From Harmonia axyridis (taxonomy: Eukaryota; Arthropoda; Insecta; Coleoptera; Coccinellidae), in the NCBI RefSeq assembly GCF_914767665.1, contig NC_059502.1:35792812-35856811 (forward strand): a DNA stretch of 64,000 nt. Reading direction: 5' to 3'. Both the position numbers and the translations under genes were made by a program. Positions 12,901-26,200 of this stretch are shown piece after piece; within the stretch, counting starts at the first letter, position 1; every line of letters begins with the position of its first letter. The notes beneath the pieces were generated by a model. That model was not told where the DNA came from and did no database searches. It saw only the letters and a program-made list of their open reading frames with translations.

Positions 12901-14236
12901 TAGTATGTTGGACAATTTCCTAGTGTTTTAAATGAGTACGAAACATACCACCCCACAGTGTAATACCATATCTTAGCACCGATCCAACCAAAGCATCATA
13001 GACACGATAAAGAAATTTATCAGACATGATGTTTCTCAAATTGTAGAATATATAATAAAATTGCTTTAATCGTTTAGTCAAAAATACCACCTGCATGTTC
13101 CATCGTAAAAACCGATCAACAATGACTCCCAAATATTTAATAGAGTTTTCCCTAGAAATGGTAGGACAACTACAATCGCAGATGTTAACGCAATTGAAGG
13201 AGTGAATAGTAACTTTGGAAAAATTTGGTTGACCATTGACAGTCAATGAGAATGCGATGAATTTTGTTTTTGGCGAATTCAAACTCAATAAACTTTGTTT
13301 TATCTTTATTTATCAATCTCATGCCATTTTCAGTTGCTCTATAAGTTTCATCCCAAGTTTCTCCCTCAAACGTTACTACCGATTACCGAATCATCTGCAT
13401 ATGAGATGACATTTATATTAGGGATAGAAAATATTGAAGGATTCTGTAACCTTCACAGGGATAAGTTATTCTTGCTATACTATTCGCCTAGAAAACAAAT
13501 ACTGTGATTTTTCCATTCAGCATAAATTGAAAACATTTGGAATATTTCCAGGAAAAGTCATGGTTTCATCCGACCATATTTAGATGTACAATATCAATTT
13601 CAATCTTAATTTATACAAAAATAATAATATATCAATCTCTTCTTTATCAGTAGTCAACAAATTAATAATATCCTGGCTCTGATGGTTTATTGGAAAAATG
13701 GAACAAAAATTCTTATTAAAATGAAAGTATGACTTTGGAGAAAATTCAAAGAAAAATCAGTTAAATGGCCCTGATGAAGAAGAACTAATATGAGTTCGAA
13801 ACGTTGGCATTTCAATGAGGGTTTTTGTTTCTTTTTTTCAATTAATTATCATCACTCCTAGAGCCGAGATATTATCAATTTTTTTTAATCAAAATTTGAT
13901 AATCATATATTTGGTATTTTTCTGCTGACGCCAAGCCAATGTTTTTCTCCAATTATTTCATTGGAATTGTGGATTCCCATATTCTCTGAAGTAAATTCGA
14001 GGGGTGGTCAATTTTTTTCCTTCAAATCTTTTTTTGATATATTTTTCGTCAGGGTTTGAGTGGAAGAGCAGGGGTGTATGGCTCCATCACCATCTGAACT
14101 CCGCCCTGTGATTTTTTCTGATATTTTTTTTGGAATTTTAATATTCTTATTCTCTTCAATAAAGGCATTTTTAATATTATTATTATTATCATTCCAATGA
14201 AGACAATAAACCAAACTTTAACTTCACGAGAAAGCG

Positions 14237-14270
<34 letters not shown>

Positions 14271-17200
14271 ATATATATATACTTCCATATATGAACATTT
14301 CCCCCAATATATTTCCAAACTCAACTCCCGTGTATTTTTAATGGTGTCTAATTCAATCTACGGAACCCCTACACTTTATGTCGCAAATAATTTCGCAACT
14401 TTTCCAATTTTTGCCGGGGTGTAGGTGAAACAGGCACGGGGAAAAATCCCCTAAGCGGAGTTCGGATATTCTGCCGAACTCTTGGAAATTTTCCAGTCGA
14501 TTAAATTTGTTTGATCCGTTGCCAGCTGCTGACGGAAACTGAGAGTTAACGGATTTCATTAAATAACATTGGAGGTTGCTCCCGGCCGACTTGGGAAATG
14601 GGCTGTATGCCGACTTATTAACGGCTGGATTCATTATTTTCACTTCGTTATTTTGTTTCTCCGATCGGATTCGACGAGGACGAAAACAAGATATAAATAA
14701 TGACGAATTTTTGATCAACAATATCGGTGGAGATTTGTTCGATTGATTTTGTATTTACTTTTTCCGGAATAAGGGACGTTTCAAGAAATAAATTTCCAGC
14801 AGAACTAGATATCTGGAAGAATTCATAATATTTGGGACAGACTTTTGTTGAAAATGACAGCACCTTGTAAAAATTTTAAATTATCTATATATGGTGAGAG
14901 TAAACTTCAATAATATATTTTCTCTATTTCAATATCGTAATGAGTTCATTACAGTTCTAAAAGCAGTGCTGTAATGAACTCATTACAGCATCGTTTTCAG
15001 TTACATTTTTCGTTTTGTGGTTGTCAATACTTACTTCCAATCCTATCAAATTTCAACAAACGTCAATAACTGTCAAAATAATTTGGTTAAAGTGAAATGA
15101 ATTGTAACATTAATAGCAATTTCTCTCAATTCTGGTGGTGTTAAATCGATTTCGTCAGACTTAATTCACGAATTTAATGCGTAATTGTAAATAATTTAAA
15201 AATTCGAAACGTACGATTCATATTCAAATTCCGTAATCTGTCAATTTTCGTAACAGTCACACCAACTGTCAAGATACAATACAAAAATCACTAGGATATA
15301 ATCTGAATTCTTCATTGAATTTCGACAGTATTTCACAAAAATTGACTGAAATAAAGAAAATATCGTCTAATACTCGTTGCAGAAGGCAATTCCAACACTC
15401 TTACGTTCGAAAACTCGCATTCGTGTTGGAATAGGAGTCCATTCTGCAACTTGTTTTAGAATATACTATTCTCTATTTCAGTATCGCAATGAGTTCATTA
15501 CAGTTCTAAAAACAGTGCTGTAGTGAACTAATTACAGCATTGTTTTCAGTTATATTTTTCGTTTTGTGGTTGTCAACACAGACTATCCTATCAATTATAC
15601 CTATAATATAATTTGGATAGTGAAATTATTTTCAACATCATTTTCAATTTCTCCTAATTCTGTTGATGTTAAATCTACTTCGTCAAACATAATTCAGGAA
15701 TTTAATGCGTAATTATAAATTATTTCAAAATTCGAAACCTACGATTCAAATTCAAATTCCGTAATCTGTCAATTTTCGTAACAGTCACACCAACTGCCAA
15801 GATACAATACAAAAATCACTAGGGTCTATAATCCGAATTTTTCATTGAATTTCAACACTATTTCACAAAACAATAAGGATAGTTTATAAATATTTCTCGA
15901 ATTGTCTTCCCGATAGGACAATTCGACAATTTAAATTGTTTTCTCATGAACGAAATTTGGCTGAAATGATAACCTTATTGAAACACTTATAACCAAATTT
16001 TTCCAACTCTCTACTGTTGAAATCTCAAAACCCTTTTGAAATTTTTCGATGGATAGGGATCTTGGAACAATATCAGCACCAGTGCACAGCTCATTTCAGC
16101 GATAGTTTTCGAGAAGTCAAAGATGAACTGTTAGTTTCTCAAAAGGAACGAATCGTATATGTTATCTTTGTCTATTTTCCTGCCACGTTTTCGTCTTTCA
16201 ATTCTTTGAATAATGGAATGTATTCCTACTCATTAAATGTGTTTTTCCTTCCAAGCTACTCAAGCTAGTAGATAATTATTATTACCATTGAAAAATTGAA
16301 GATCATATTTCAACTGAAACAAGATCTTAGTCGATTCTGATAGATTTTTAAACTATTGAATTTGAGTTTTTTAGTCAGCTTTGCTTCATTCGAAAACAAG
16401 CATTTTCGGAGCAAAAATGAAAGATAGCTAAAAAATTTAAAGTGAAATGATATGTGCATTGGTACTAACATTGTTCCCGATATATCCATCGAAAACTACT
16501 GAAGAAAATACTGCATCGATCTATCTAACACTGATCAATATATGAAATTGTTCACACCACAAGATTATTGGCACTACATATAATCAATTTCAATGTTATT
16601 GAAAAATGAAATTCTTCGTTAAAATATGGATTCTAGGGGAACAGTGGACTATCATTTTGCGAAAATGTCTGTAATTTTAAAATTTTGAGCTGAGAGCGGT
16701 CTCAAACGATTAAGTTCGACTCACTGCTGAAGAAATTGATTTTCTCCTGCTATTACTGATACTGTAAGCTGTAAGGCCTTACATTGCACTGCGATCTTTA
16801 GGATTATAGTTCGTTAATGGGTGGAATCCTTTTATTGGTTTCACAGTAATACTCATATGAAATTTTGTTTTCTCAATTATTGGAAAAAGACGAAAAGATC
16901 GAACTGAAATCGTCACTTCTTCTGTGAAATGTGTATCTCAGAATATATCCGTCAAATTTGTGGCTATATAAATTTCATCCAGAATGTAATGCTTTCACAC
17001 GAAACAAAAAAAAATTTTCTTATGTGATAACACTGATAAACCTCCGAATATTTTTCGGACAACAGACTGATTTGTTTAGAATTTCGAAGCAATTATTTTC
17101 CAGGACTAAGGAAGATACAAGAAGAAAGATACAAAATGAAATTCTCGTAGGAGAATGAAATTCATTTCGAGAACAAGCTTTTACTTTCAAAATATTTGTA

Positions 17201-20200
17201 AATGTCGATACAAAAATCGATTAAATCGTATCACACAAATTTTAATACAGAATGTCTTTCCTATTATGTTTAAAAGCTTTTGTTTTCTCAATAAAATTAT
17301 TACAGAAAAGTGATAAATGACATTTTGTTGAAGAAAGTTTTAAGTTTGACAGTTTTTTTTTGAAAAAACTGAATCAGAATTGGAGCAATCTACACGTCAT
17401 TTCGTGAAATAATTTCAAAAAGTGTGAGCACTCACAAATCAGAACAGGTCGTCGTCAGATCTATACTAAGGACACCGAATTGAATATAAGCAGAACAAGA
17501 ATCAAATCCACCAAATTTATACAACTTCCAACGTATCGCTGTTTTCAACACCCCATTCCATAGCAGCATGATATCGTTTATTTTTGTCCCACGAGTTTCT
17601 GAAGAACCAAAAAAATGACGTTAATATCCATTGACTTTATCTCGATCTGATGAAGTGAATATGCCGTAGTGATTCTCTAATTAACTCTTATCACCGATCT
17701 TCGACCAACATTCACGTATCAGCCGCGATACCTTTAGGGCAATCAAAAACGTGTTAATTAATATTATTCGAAGGTAATTGCCGATATGGCTCGAGATTGG
17801 TTTGGGATGCGCGATCCCGAATCAGATAGCGCCCAAATTAATTGGGGAGCAGAGTTACACCCGGCGACATCCCAAAAAGGCCAGAAGCACTGTCGTTATT
17901 TCCATATTGAAAAAGACTAGCTATTACCTGAATAGTTATGATCCATCAAAAACATTGGAAAATAGCCATAATTAGCTTCCTATTTGCATAGTCCGCATTC
18001 TTGAGTTTAGACGGAATTTTTTTCTGGATTATCAACAATGTTGATTATGCTAATAAATAAAAGTTGATTCGGTCTAGAAGAAACTTTAAATAATTGGCAT
18101 GATATTACCACGAAAAACACCATGTAAATTTCACATTATGATTTATAATTTTATCTTGATTTACAGGATTAATCAAGTTGTATAAAAAGCACTGAAGGCA
18201 TTACACCAGGTTTATATTTCATTGTATCTCATTATAAATCAAAAATATTCTTCCTCCCTGAACTCGAAAACATTTTTTTTAAAAGCATGCGCTTCAACCC
18301 TTTTTCCTCATTCATTTTAAGTTTCAAAGAGTCACGATATTTTTTGTTTCTAATATTGCATCTTTGGAATAATCTCTTAAGGCGGCCACTCACGATGCGC
18401 CCATGCTCGAGCGTTCGGATAATTTTACAGTCGGGCAGCTCGGGACACGACCGCACGACTGTAAATCAGAGAATGAACTTGACTGCCCGACTGGAATCTC
18501 TTGAACGCCTGCTACCAAACGCTCGAAAAAACGCTTCGTGAGTGGCGGGCATTAGGAAAAAACAACGGATACTAAAATTTACACGTTTTTTTTTGTGGAA
18601 TATGTCGATTCAAAAATAGATTTGTTTTGTAGGTTCTAAAGAATAGACTTGAACTTTTCAGGGTATGTCAGATATGAAATGCGGTTGTTGCGTTCGTTTA
18701 TGAAAAAATCCAAAAGTTCGAAATTTAATTTTTCTCATAAGTTCAAAACTACTATTTCGATGAAGATAAAATTTTGCATTTGCATGTAAAATATCAATTT
18801 CAAACTTTGTGTCAAATTTTATGTTGATGGTGTACTAAAGCCAAAAAAATTCAAGAAGAAGAAAGCAAAAACACTCAACTGGCAACAGATTAGATTTGAG
18901 ATTCTGTGTTTAAATAAGGAAAGCACTGACGTTGAGCAAGGAGCTTTCAAGCGCTTGTTTATTCATTGGAGGCCACAGGACCGTTCGTAGGTATAAACTC
19001 CAAGATTGCAGTTGGCAAGTAATTTAAAGTTTAGCTTGTAGATGTTGGTCTCAAACGAAACATAATTTCTTATAGATCGTGTCACTAGAACCAAGTAAAA
19101 TTGATCGAAGAAACTAACTGGTCTCCAGAAGCGCAATTATCGCATGAATGAACGAGAGCTCAAAAGTTCCTGACATCAAATCAGTGCTTTCCTCGAAATT
19201 TTTTCATTTGATTCCTCGATAATTTGCCTTCGAAGTTCGTGGACCGTTTTCATTCAATGTTTTTTTTTTCATTTTCATTTCATATTATTAGAAAAAATTA
19301 GCTAAAATTGTCAACATCTCCTTCAAAAGCTTATCTTGGAAACCATTTCAGTTAATTCTTTTATAAAGAACATTTATATTCCGGCTTAAGTGGACTATAT
19401 CCACCTACTTTAAACATCATATTTGGACTATGTTTAGGTAAATATCAACCAAAGTTGAACATATAATCAACAACGTTCCGCAGTTAGTTATATCGATGAT
19501 ATTGTTGTTTTAAACACATTTAATCCAGGGAATCTTTACATTGGTACGTTAACCGCGTTTCGAAAATTATATTTTCATCTTCAGAAGCAAAAACTAGTAT
19601 CACTTACTGAAGTTAGTTATATGCATGATATTGTTTTCGATACCACATATTTTCATCCAAGGAATCTTGAAATAGGTACGTTCAAAGACGTTTAGACTAC
19701 GATGTTATCATCTTCAGAAATAAAAACTAGTACGGTAGAGCGGTATGACTTTGCCAATGGAGGTGACTTTACCGAACTGCCTAATATTTTGAGTTTCACT
19801 TTTTTCTTGAAGTTGGCAACATCTTACAGAAATCATGAATCTGAACCTTTAACCACACTATATACCCACATGTTGCAACAGTCGCAATCGTCTGACGTAC
19901 TTTGAATGGTGTACTACGGTATGTTATGTGAGCGGGTAATTTTTTAACGTCGGTATATATGCGAAATACTAGGAGTGTAGAAAATATGGCGAACGGTACA
20001 TCGAAATTATATTTAGCAGCTAACTTTATATTCATTAAACGTCAGGTAAAAAAAACTGAAAACATTTGGTTGAGAGGATTTCGGAAAATTTTTCTATTGT
20101 GGCCCTTTGGCGAGAGACTTTGCCACATACCAAATTTGTTTCACCTGTTTTATTTTGAGGCACAATTATGGGTCGTCGATACAAAAAGAAGTTGGATGCA

Positions 20201-23200
20201 AGGAAATATAGTAATTATACGAAAGAAACACTAATCCGAGCAATCAATGCAGTTCGAAATGAAAATATTTCAAACAGCTTCCGAAGAGTACAATATTCCC
20301 AGAAGAAATGTTTGGAATAAAATTAACAAAAGATATATAGACGAACCCGGAGGCATTAGTGCACTAATATACAGGGTGTTTCCTAAACATGCGGCAAAAA
20401 TTCAGGGGGTTGTTCTTTGGACTATTTTAAGCATGTTTTGTCCTTGGATGATTTTTGAAAAACCTCTTTGTTTCGAAGATACAGGGCGAACAACATTTTT
20501 CATATTTTTAAAATTAATAATAGTTTAAATGAAAATGCGTACCGCACTGTGTTTACTAAGTAGGTACAATTTATTTTTAAATTTGTTTAACAACATTCCA
20601 ATTACTAAAAACGGCCAGTTTTTTGACTAAAAATTGATAAGTGCAGATGGTAAAGGAATACAGATTAAACACGGTTTTCATTTGAATTCGTTTTGTGATG
20701 TATTAGCAATTTTTAGTCAAAAAACTGGCCGTTTTTAGTAATTGGAATGTTGTTAAACAAATTTAAAAATAAATTGTACCTACTTAGTAAACACAGTGCA
20801 TTTTTATTTAAACTATTATTAATTTTAAAAATATGAAAAATGTTGTTCGCCCTGTATCTTCGAAACAAAGAGGTTTTTCAAAAATCATCAAAGGACAAAA
20901 TATTCTTAGAATAGTCCAAGGAACAACCCCCTGAATTTTTGCCGCATGTTTAGGAAACACCCTGTATACCGCCAGCACTTCATTAAATTGCCAAAAAACG
21001 CGTGTTCAAGGCATTGGCAAACTCGCACCGATTTGCGGGTCACTTTGCCAAAATTTTCAAAATAAACTTACTTTGCACAGGACTCATTTCACAAAAAAAC
21101 GAAAAAGTTACACCAAGAAAACTATAATCTATGGTAGCTTCGATAACATCGTTACCGTATAGGTACTTTATCTAGGATACCTTCTGATTCCACTGGGAAC
21201 TCGAAAAATTTCATATTCATATTTGGTTCGATGACTCGGAAATTTCATTATTGCAAGAAGAAAATTGATAATTACGAAAAGAAAATGTCTGAGTTTCATC
21301 CACAGATTGGTTGAACTTCACACATTTCCTTAGTAGTCTGAAAATAGATGTTGTATATGCAGACAAATAATATGCGTTCTGTAACGAGATCTGTGTTCTC
21401 ATTTCAATTAATTGGTGAAAGACATGTTCTTCTCAACGACGATTCATTTAAGTCCATGTTTCTCGACTTCGCAATGAAGCAGTAATCGCCATGTAACATG
21501 TAACTCTCAGTTCTATCGGCGCATCGTGGCTTAATTAACCCCAAGGTTTCCAAATCAGGTTTGGGATCTAGCTAGAACGATTGTGTTGAATATTCAGTTG
21601 TATAGTCCAGACAATTTTGAATCACTTGAGGTTATTCACAAGGAATTCGAATTCAAGTGAGATATACAGTGATATTATGAAAATGTGCATTCTTCTTCTT
21701 CTTCTTCATGTACCATCTCCATTGGCTACCATCATTGCTATTTTAACCTTGGGAGCTACGTCAGCTACGGCTTTAAAGAGGTTCGCTGATGTGGAGTTAA
21801 ACCATTTTCGCAGGTTTGCAAGCCAGGATATTCTTCTTCTTCCAACAGATCTTCTTCCCACAACTTTTCCTTGTGTTATGAATTGTAGAAACTCATATTT
21901 TGAGTCTCTCATGATATGGCTGAGATATTGTAATTTCCTTCTGCATTTTTGCCACGATATTTTCAACATCCTACGGTAGGCCCACATTTCGAATGCTTCT
22001 AGATTTTGCTCGCAATATGCGTATTTGGGCATTGAATTTCCATTGAATGTTTCTTCAGGTTTATTATCCAAATTACAATGAGATAACCAAAAAAGTTCGT
22101 ACGGAAATAAAAAAAAAGGTGAGAACTAACGGAAGTCAGCAGCTCTTGAATGATCGTCCATACTTGCGTTAAACTTGGATAACACTATAGAGTAATAAAC
22201 ATAGATAAAGGGAGTAAGTATACGCAATTTTTACATGTCCCCAACACGGTTAGGTCACGTTGTCGGATTGTGATATAATTTCAAATCACAGTTTTACTAT
22301 ATTGTTATGAATGTATATTATATTGAATGAAATATATTTATTTCAGTGATTCCCGATTAATCATGCAAATTTGAATATTTGCAATCCGATATTTCTCCTC
22401 ATTGTCGAATTTATATTAAGCAGAATATTCATTATTTTCGGTATCTACCTGCTGAAATCCAATGTTTGGCAACTTTTGCTCTCCTAGTGTGTCATCGGTT
22501 GTTTCAAGACGTTTGTATTAGGTATTTATTTCAATATATTTTGAGTTATTATGAAACGTTTAATCACTATGAGACATAAGAAGTGCGTTCTTTAGGGAGA
22601 AACTCGAGAATTTAGTAAAATATCGTACCTATCAATGATATGTTTTCATTTCCGCGCTTCATGTCAAATTTGAAAGTTTATGTTGGGGACAAAATTTGCT
22701 TACTGAAAATGACATATGTATGTCTATTTCATCTCGGTCAGATTTGATGTTACTGAAACATTTGAATTTTTTCTTGAATTTCCTATGGTTTCTATGGTTA
22801 TGCTATCCACTTGTTATGATTATTGTCTATATAAAAACATAATATCTCAACCTAATAAAATTTGTAATCACGGAAATATCCTTTTTTCATTATTCTTTTT
22901 GAATTTTTTATGGTTCCGATGGTGTGATCAGCTTGAAGTTTCTCGAGGAACTAGAAATTATTAGTTCATATCAACACCCGAAATCTCAATTCTGTCGATT
23001 CTATTATCATGGAAACATTGCATAATGTTTGTTCGATATTCTTAAATTTTCAATAGTTCTGGTTACGCGATCAACATGAAAATTCAAATAAAGCTTGAAA
23101 TTGCCATTCTACATTAAATTGCTCATTTCCATCCTCGTTTTCATCTATATTAAATCTAGATTGTTTTATATTAACAGACAAAGAAATTTTGAACGGCCAT

Positions 23201-26200
23201 ATTCATCGCGACAATCAAGATTTAATCCAACCCTGTAAAGTTCACGTTTCTAGGTCCTTCCCTTCGAAAGTTATAGTTATGGGGGGGGTCTCTACCCTCC
23301 GTGTTATACAGGGTGTTTCATACATGTATTATAAATCAAGAGGCATTTTTTAATGTATAACTTTTCTTTAATTTCCACAAGTGGCGGTCGTACGTAATTT
23401 GACCTGTCTATTTTGGCCACAGATTTTTCCTGAAATAAGAATTATTTTTGAAATTCCCAATCATTTCTTACCAAATTTGATCTCTTGATTTTTTTTAGTC
23501 CGACCTACGGGTTTCATCTAAAAAAATAAAATCTACATATGTCTCTGCATGGTGATATTGGCATATTATGTATATGTATATTAACCACATTGTTATGATT
23601 ATGCAGAGAAACGGTTTTAATTTTTTTGAGCGAAAATCGTGGATCGGATTGAAAAAAATCAAGTGATCAACTTTGGTAAGAAATGATTGGGAATTTCAAA
23701 AATAATTTTTATTTCAGGAAAAATCTAAGGCGTACCAACAATATCTGCCAAAATAGGCAGGTCAAATAACGTACGAACGCCACTTGTGGAAATTAAAAAA
23801 AAGCCTCTTGATTCATAGTACATGTATGACAAATTTCATTGAAATATCTGAAGTGGATTTGTAGATCTTAAAAATGAATGATTTATTTTTGAAAACTTTA
23901 CTACCCTGTATCGCAAAAGGTAAAACTTTTAGGACATATAAAGTTTTTTCTTTGAATGAGCCCAAAAATCACTACCATAATTATTGACATTCAAGTAGAA
24001 AACACCCTGATGTATAGGACGTCTGGAGGGAAGGAAGGAATCGAAATTGACGACGATGATTGGTCATCAACGAGTCGAATTTTATCGTTTGAGACCATTC
24101 CTAGCTCAAAATTCGTAAATCACGGACATTATGACGAAATGCGATCGATTATAAGAAGGAGCGCTCTAAAACTACAGTATAAAATACAACCTCTTTGAAG
24201 CTAACTTTGTATTTGAATTATATTTGAAAGTACCTACATAAAAAATATTGAATACAGCTTTCTCCTGAAGTTCTACAATATTCCAGAAATCATCCATCGA
24301 GCTCAATTAATCAGTTCAGACTAGAAATAATATTTCTGTTTCGTTCAACAAATATTAGTGGTATACACTTAAAATACTAATGATTTGTTTCTTTTCCTCT
24401 TTAGATACATGTGGAAAATGCAAAGCTGCGACGAGGAGGCTGAACTTGAACAAATATTGTAAAAGAGATTTTGGTGAGTGCGATGATATTATTCAGATGA
24501 ATGAATTATCCTCTATTTCATTTCACTTATACTATTTCGCAATCATTCAACTACTATGGCATTTTCAAATAATTCTACAGGAGACAACAAACTCAACTTT
24601 TATTTTTTGGATTGCTTGTGAATTCCAATTACAACTAGAAATACCATTTGCAGTAATCATTCTCTTGTCCGAAAAATCTTTATTTATGTTCAACATCATT
24701 GACAACAATAACAACATCGTTGTCGAATCAGAGTTAAACATAAACTTAAAACTTTGTGACAAGAGACTATGGCATAATACTGAACAGAATGAATATTTCA
24801 TTCCTTTATGATATTGGATAAACAGACAGTCATTCGACAAAAATAAAGTTTTCAAGTATTTTTTATTTTTCAAGTATGCACAATGATCTTATAATCAGCA
24901 GGAGATGAACAATAAATATGAAATACTCATGTTTATACGAAGATTGAAAGGAAGGAGGTGGATTTAAATAATACCTTTATAGGAAAAATCAATTTTTTGA
25001 ATGGGAAAATTAAAATCTGCATAAAAAAAAGACCTTATGCAGAAAACAACTACTAACCAACCAACTTATTGAGGCAAGCTTAGAGTTTTCAGAAGTTCCC
25101 AAAGCAAAATAGTATATCACCATGATCCCAATTTTTCAGATCTCTTTTCCTGCCAAAATTTATTTTTCATCAATGGAATTCCTGAACATAATTTTCAATT
25201 TTATTTATTAGAATTTTTTATCAATATCATCAACAGTTTCATATGTTTAAATTTTTTTATTGTTTGTTACAGCCATCATGGCGAGAGTTTTATCTCACAT
25301 CGACAATAGCGAAGATGAACACACCAAAGGATGGGTTCGATTTATGATTTACGTAGAATATATTTATAAGAAGAATAGAGATTCACGAATCCGAAAAGGT
25401 ACGATGATTATGGTTGTACCTGAAACAGACCTCAACTGTAAATGTCCGAAAATTAAGGATGGAAAGTAAGTGTGCAAGATAGAGTTTTCCCAACTAGTGC
25501 GGAAAATTTCATACTGAAGTATGATCATAAATGTAGTTTCAATTTTATGATGGGAAATTTTATCCTCTCATCAGTTTTTTCAACAACAACGTCATATTTC
25601 TACCAACAAGAACATCGAAAAGTTATACTTTTCCTTCGCCGGAGGGAAAAGTGTTGCTCTCTGTCAACGATTAATTACTTTTCCATCCGACGGAGGGAAA
25701 AGGGTTGCCTAACAATAATTACTATCAATGTCATGCCTGTCAAAATAAATTTAGCATGATGACCGTAACTATAGACACATTTTCCAAATCAATCAATTAT
25801 AATGATCGTTAATATAAAACTTATTATTCAAAGTGGCAACTCCTGATATTTATGAATTTCAAAACATTTGAAAAAAAATAAGTGACTTTTCATGGCTCAC
25901 TTTCAAAAACAATTAAATAAACACAAGCACGCCATGAAAAGTAACACTTCTCGTTATGAAATAATATACTATCAACTCTTTGTGGGGTTTTACGCTCTTT
26001 GTAAAGCTCAACCTCTCTCATGTTCCAAAAATATTTTTTCACGATTCTTCGTACAAATATGTATGAATTCAATAATGAAATTCCATTTCGAATATTTTCA
26101 GACAATACTTGTTCCTGGGAAGGGAGAAAGATGATTCGCCAGGGGGCACCATATCTGGCAACTTAGGGATCACCCAGCGATCTATTGTTATCGAATGGAG

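Larger units (their letters stand above)
10714..24404 (+). other. Net: 13.7-kb netrin intron with nested repeats
   Basis: Bounded by the GTAAGT donor after the linker exon and the TTTAG acceptor before the C345C exon. It holds an inverted LINE fragment (12310-13288), a TA microsatellite, a duplicated 400-bp block, several foldback elements and a small LINE remnant. Between these, at about 10714-12300, 15870-18380, 20966-21700 and 22072-23315, I see no coding exon. The GC-richer patch at 17690-17890 might be regulatory. Confidence 0.8.

Noticed and set aside
24380..24811. 143-codon open frame over the netrin C345C start as a separate protein
   Set aside because: Only the 69-base part is netrin; a GTGAGT donor at 24474 and phase with the next exon show the rest is intron read-through.
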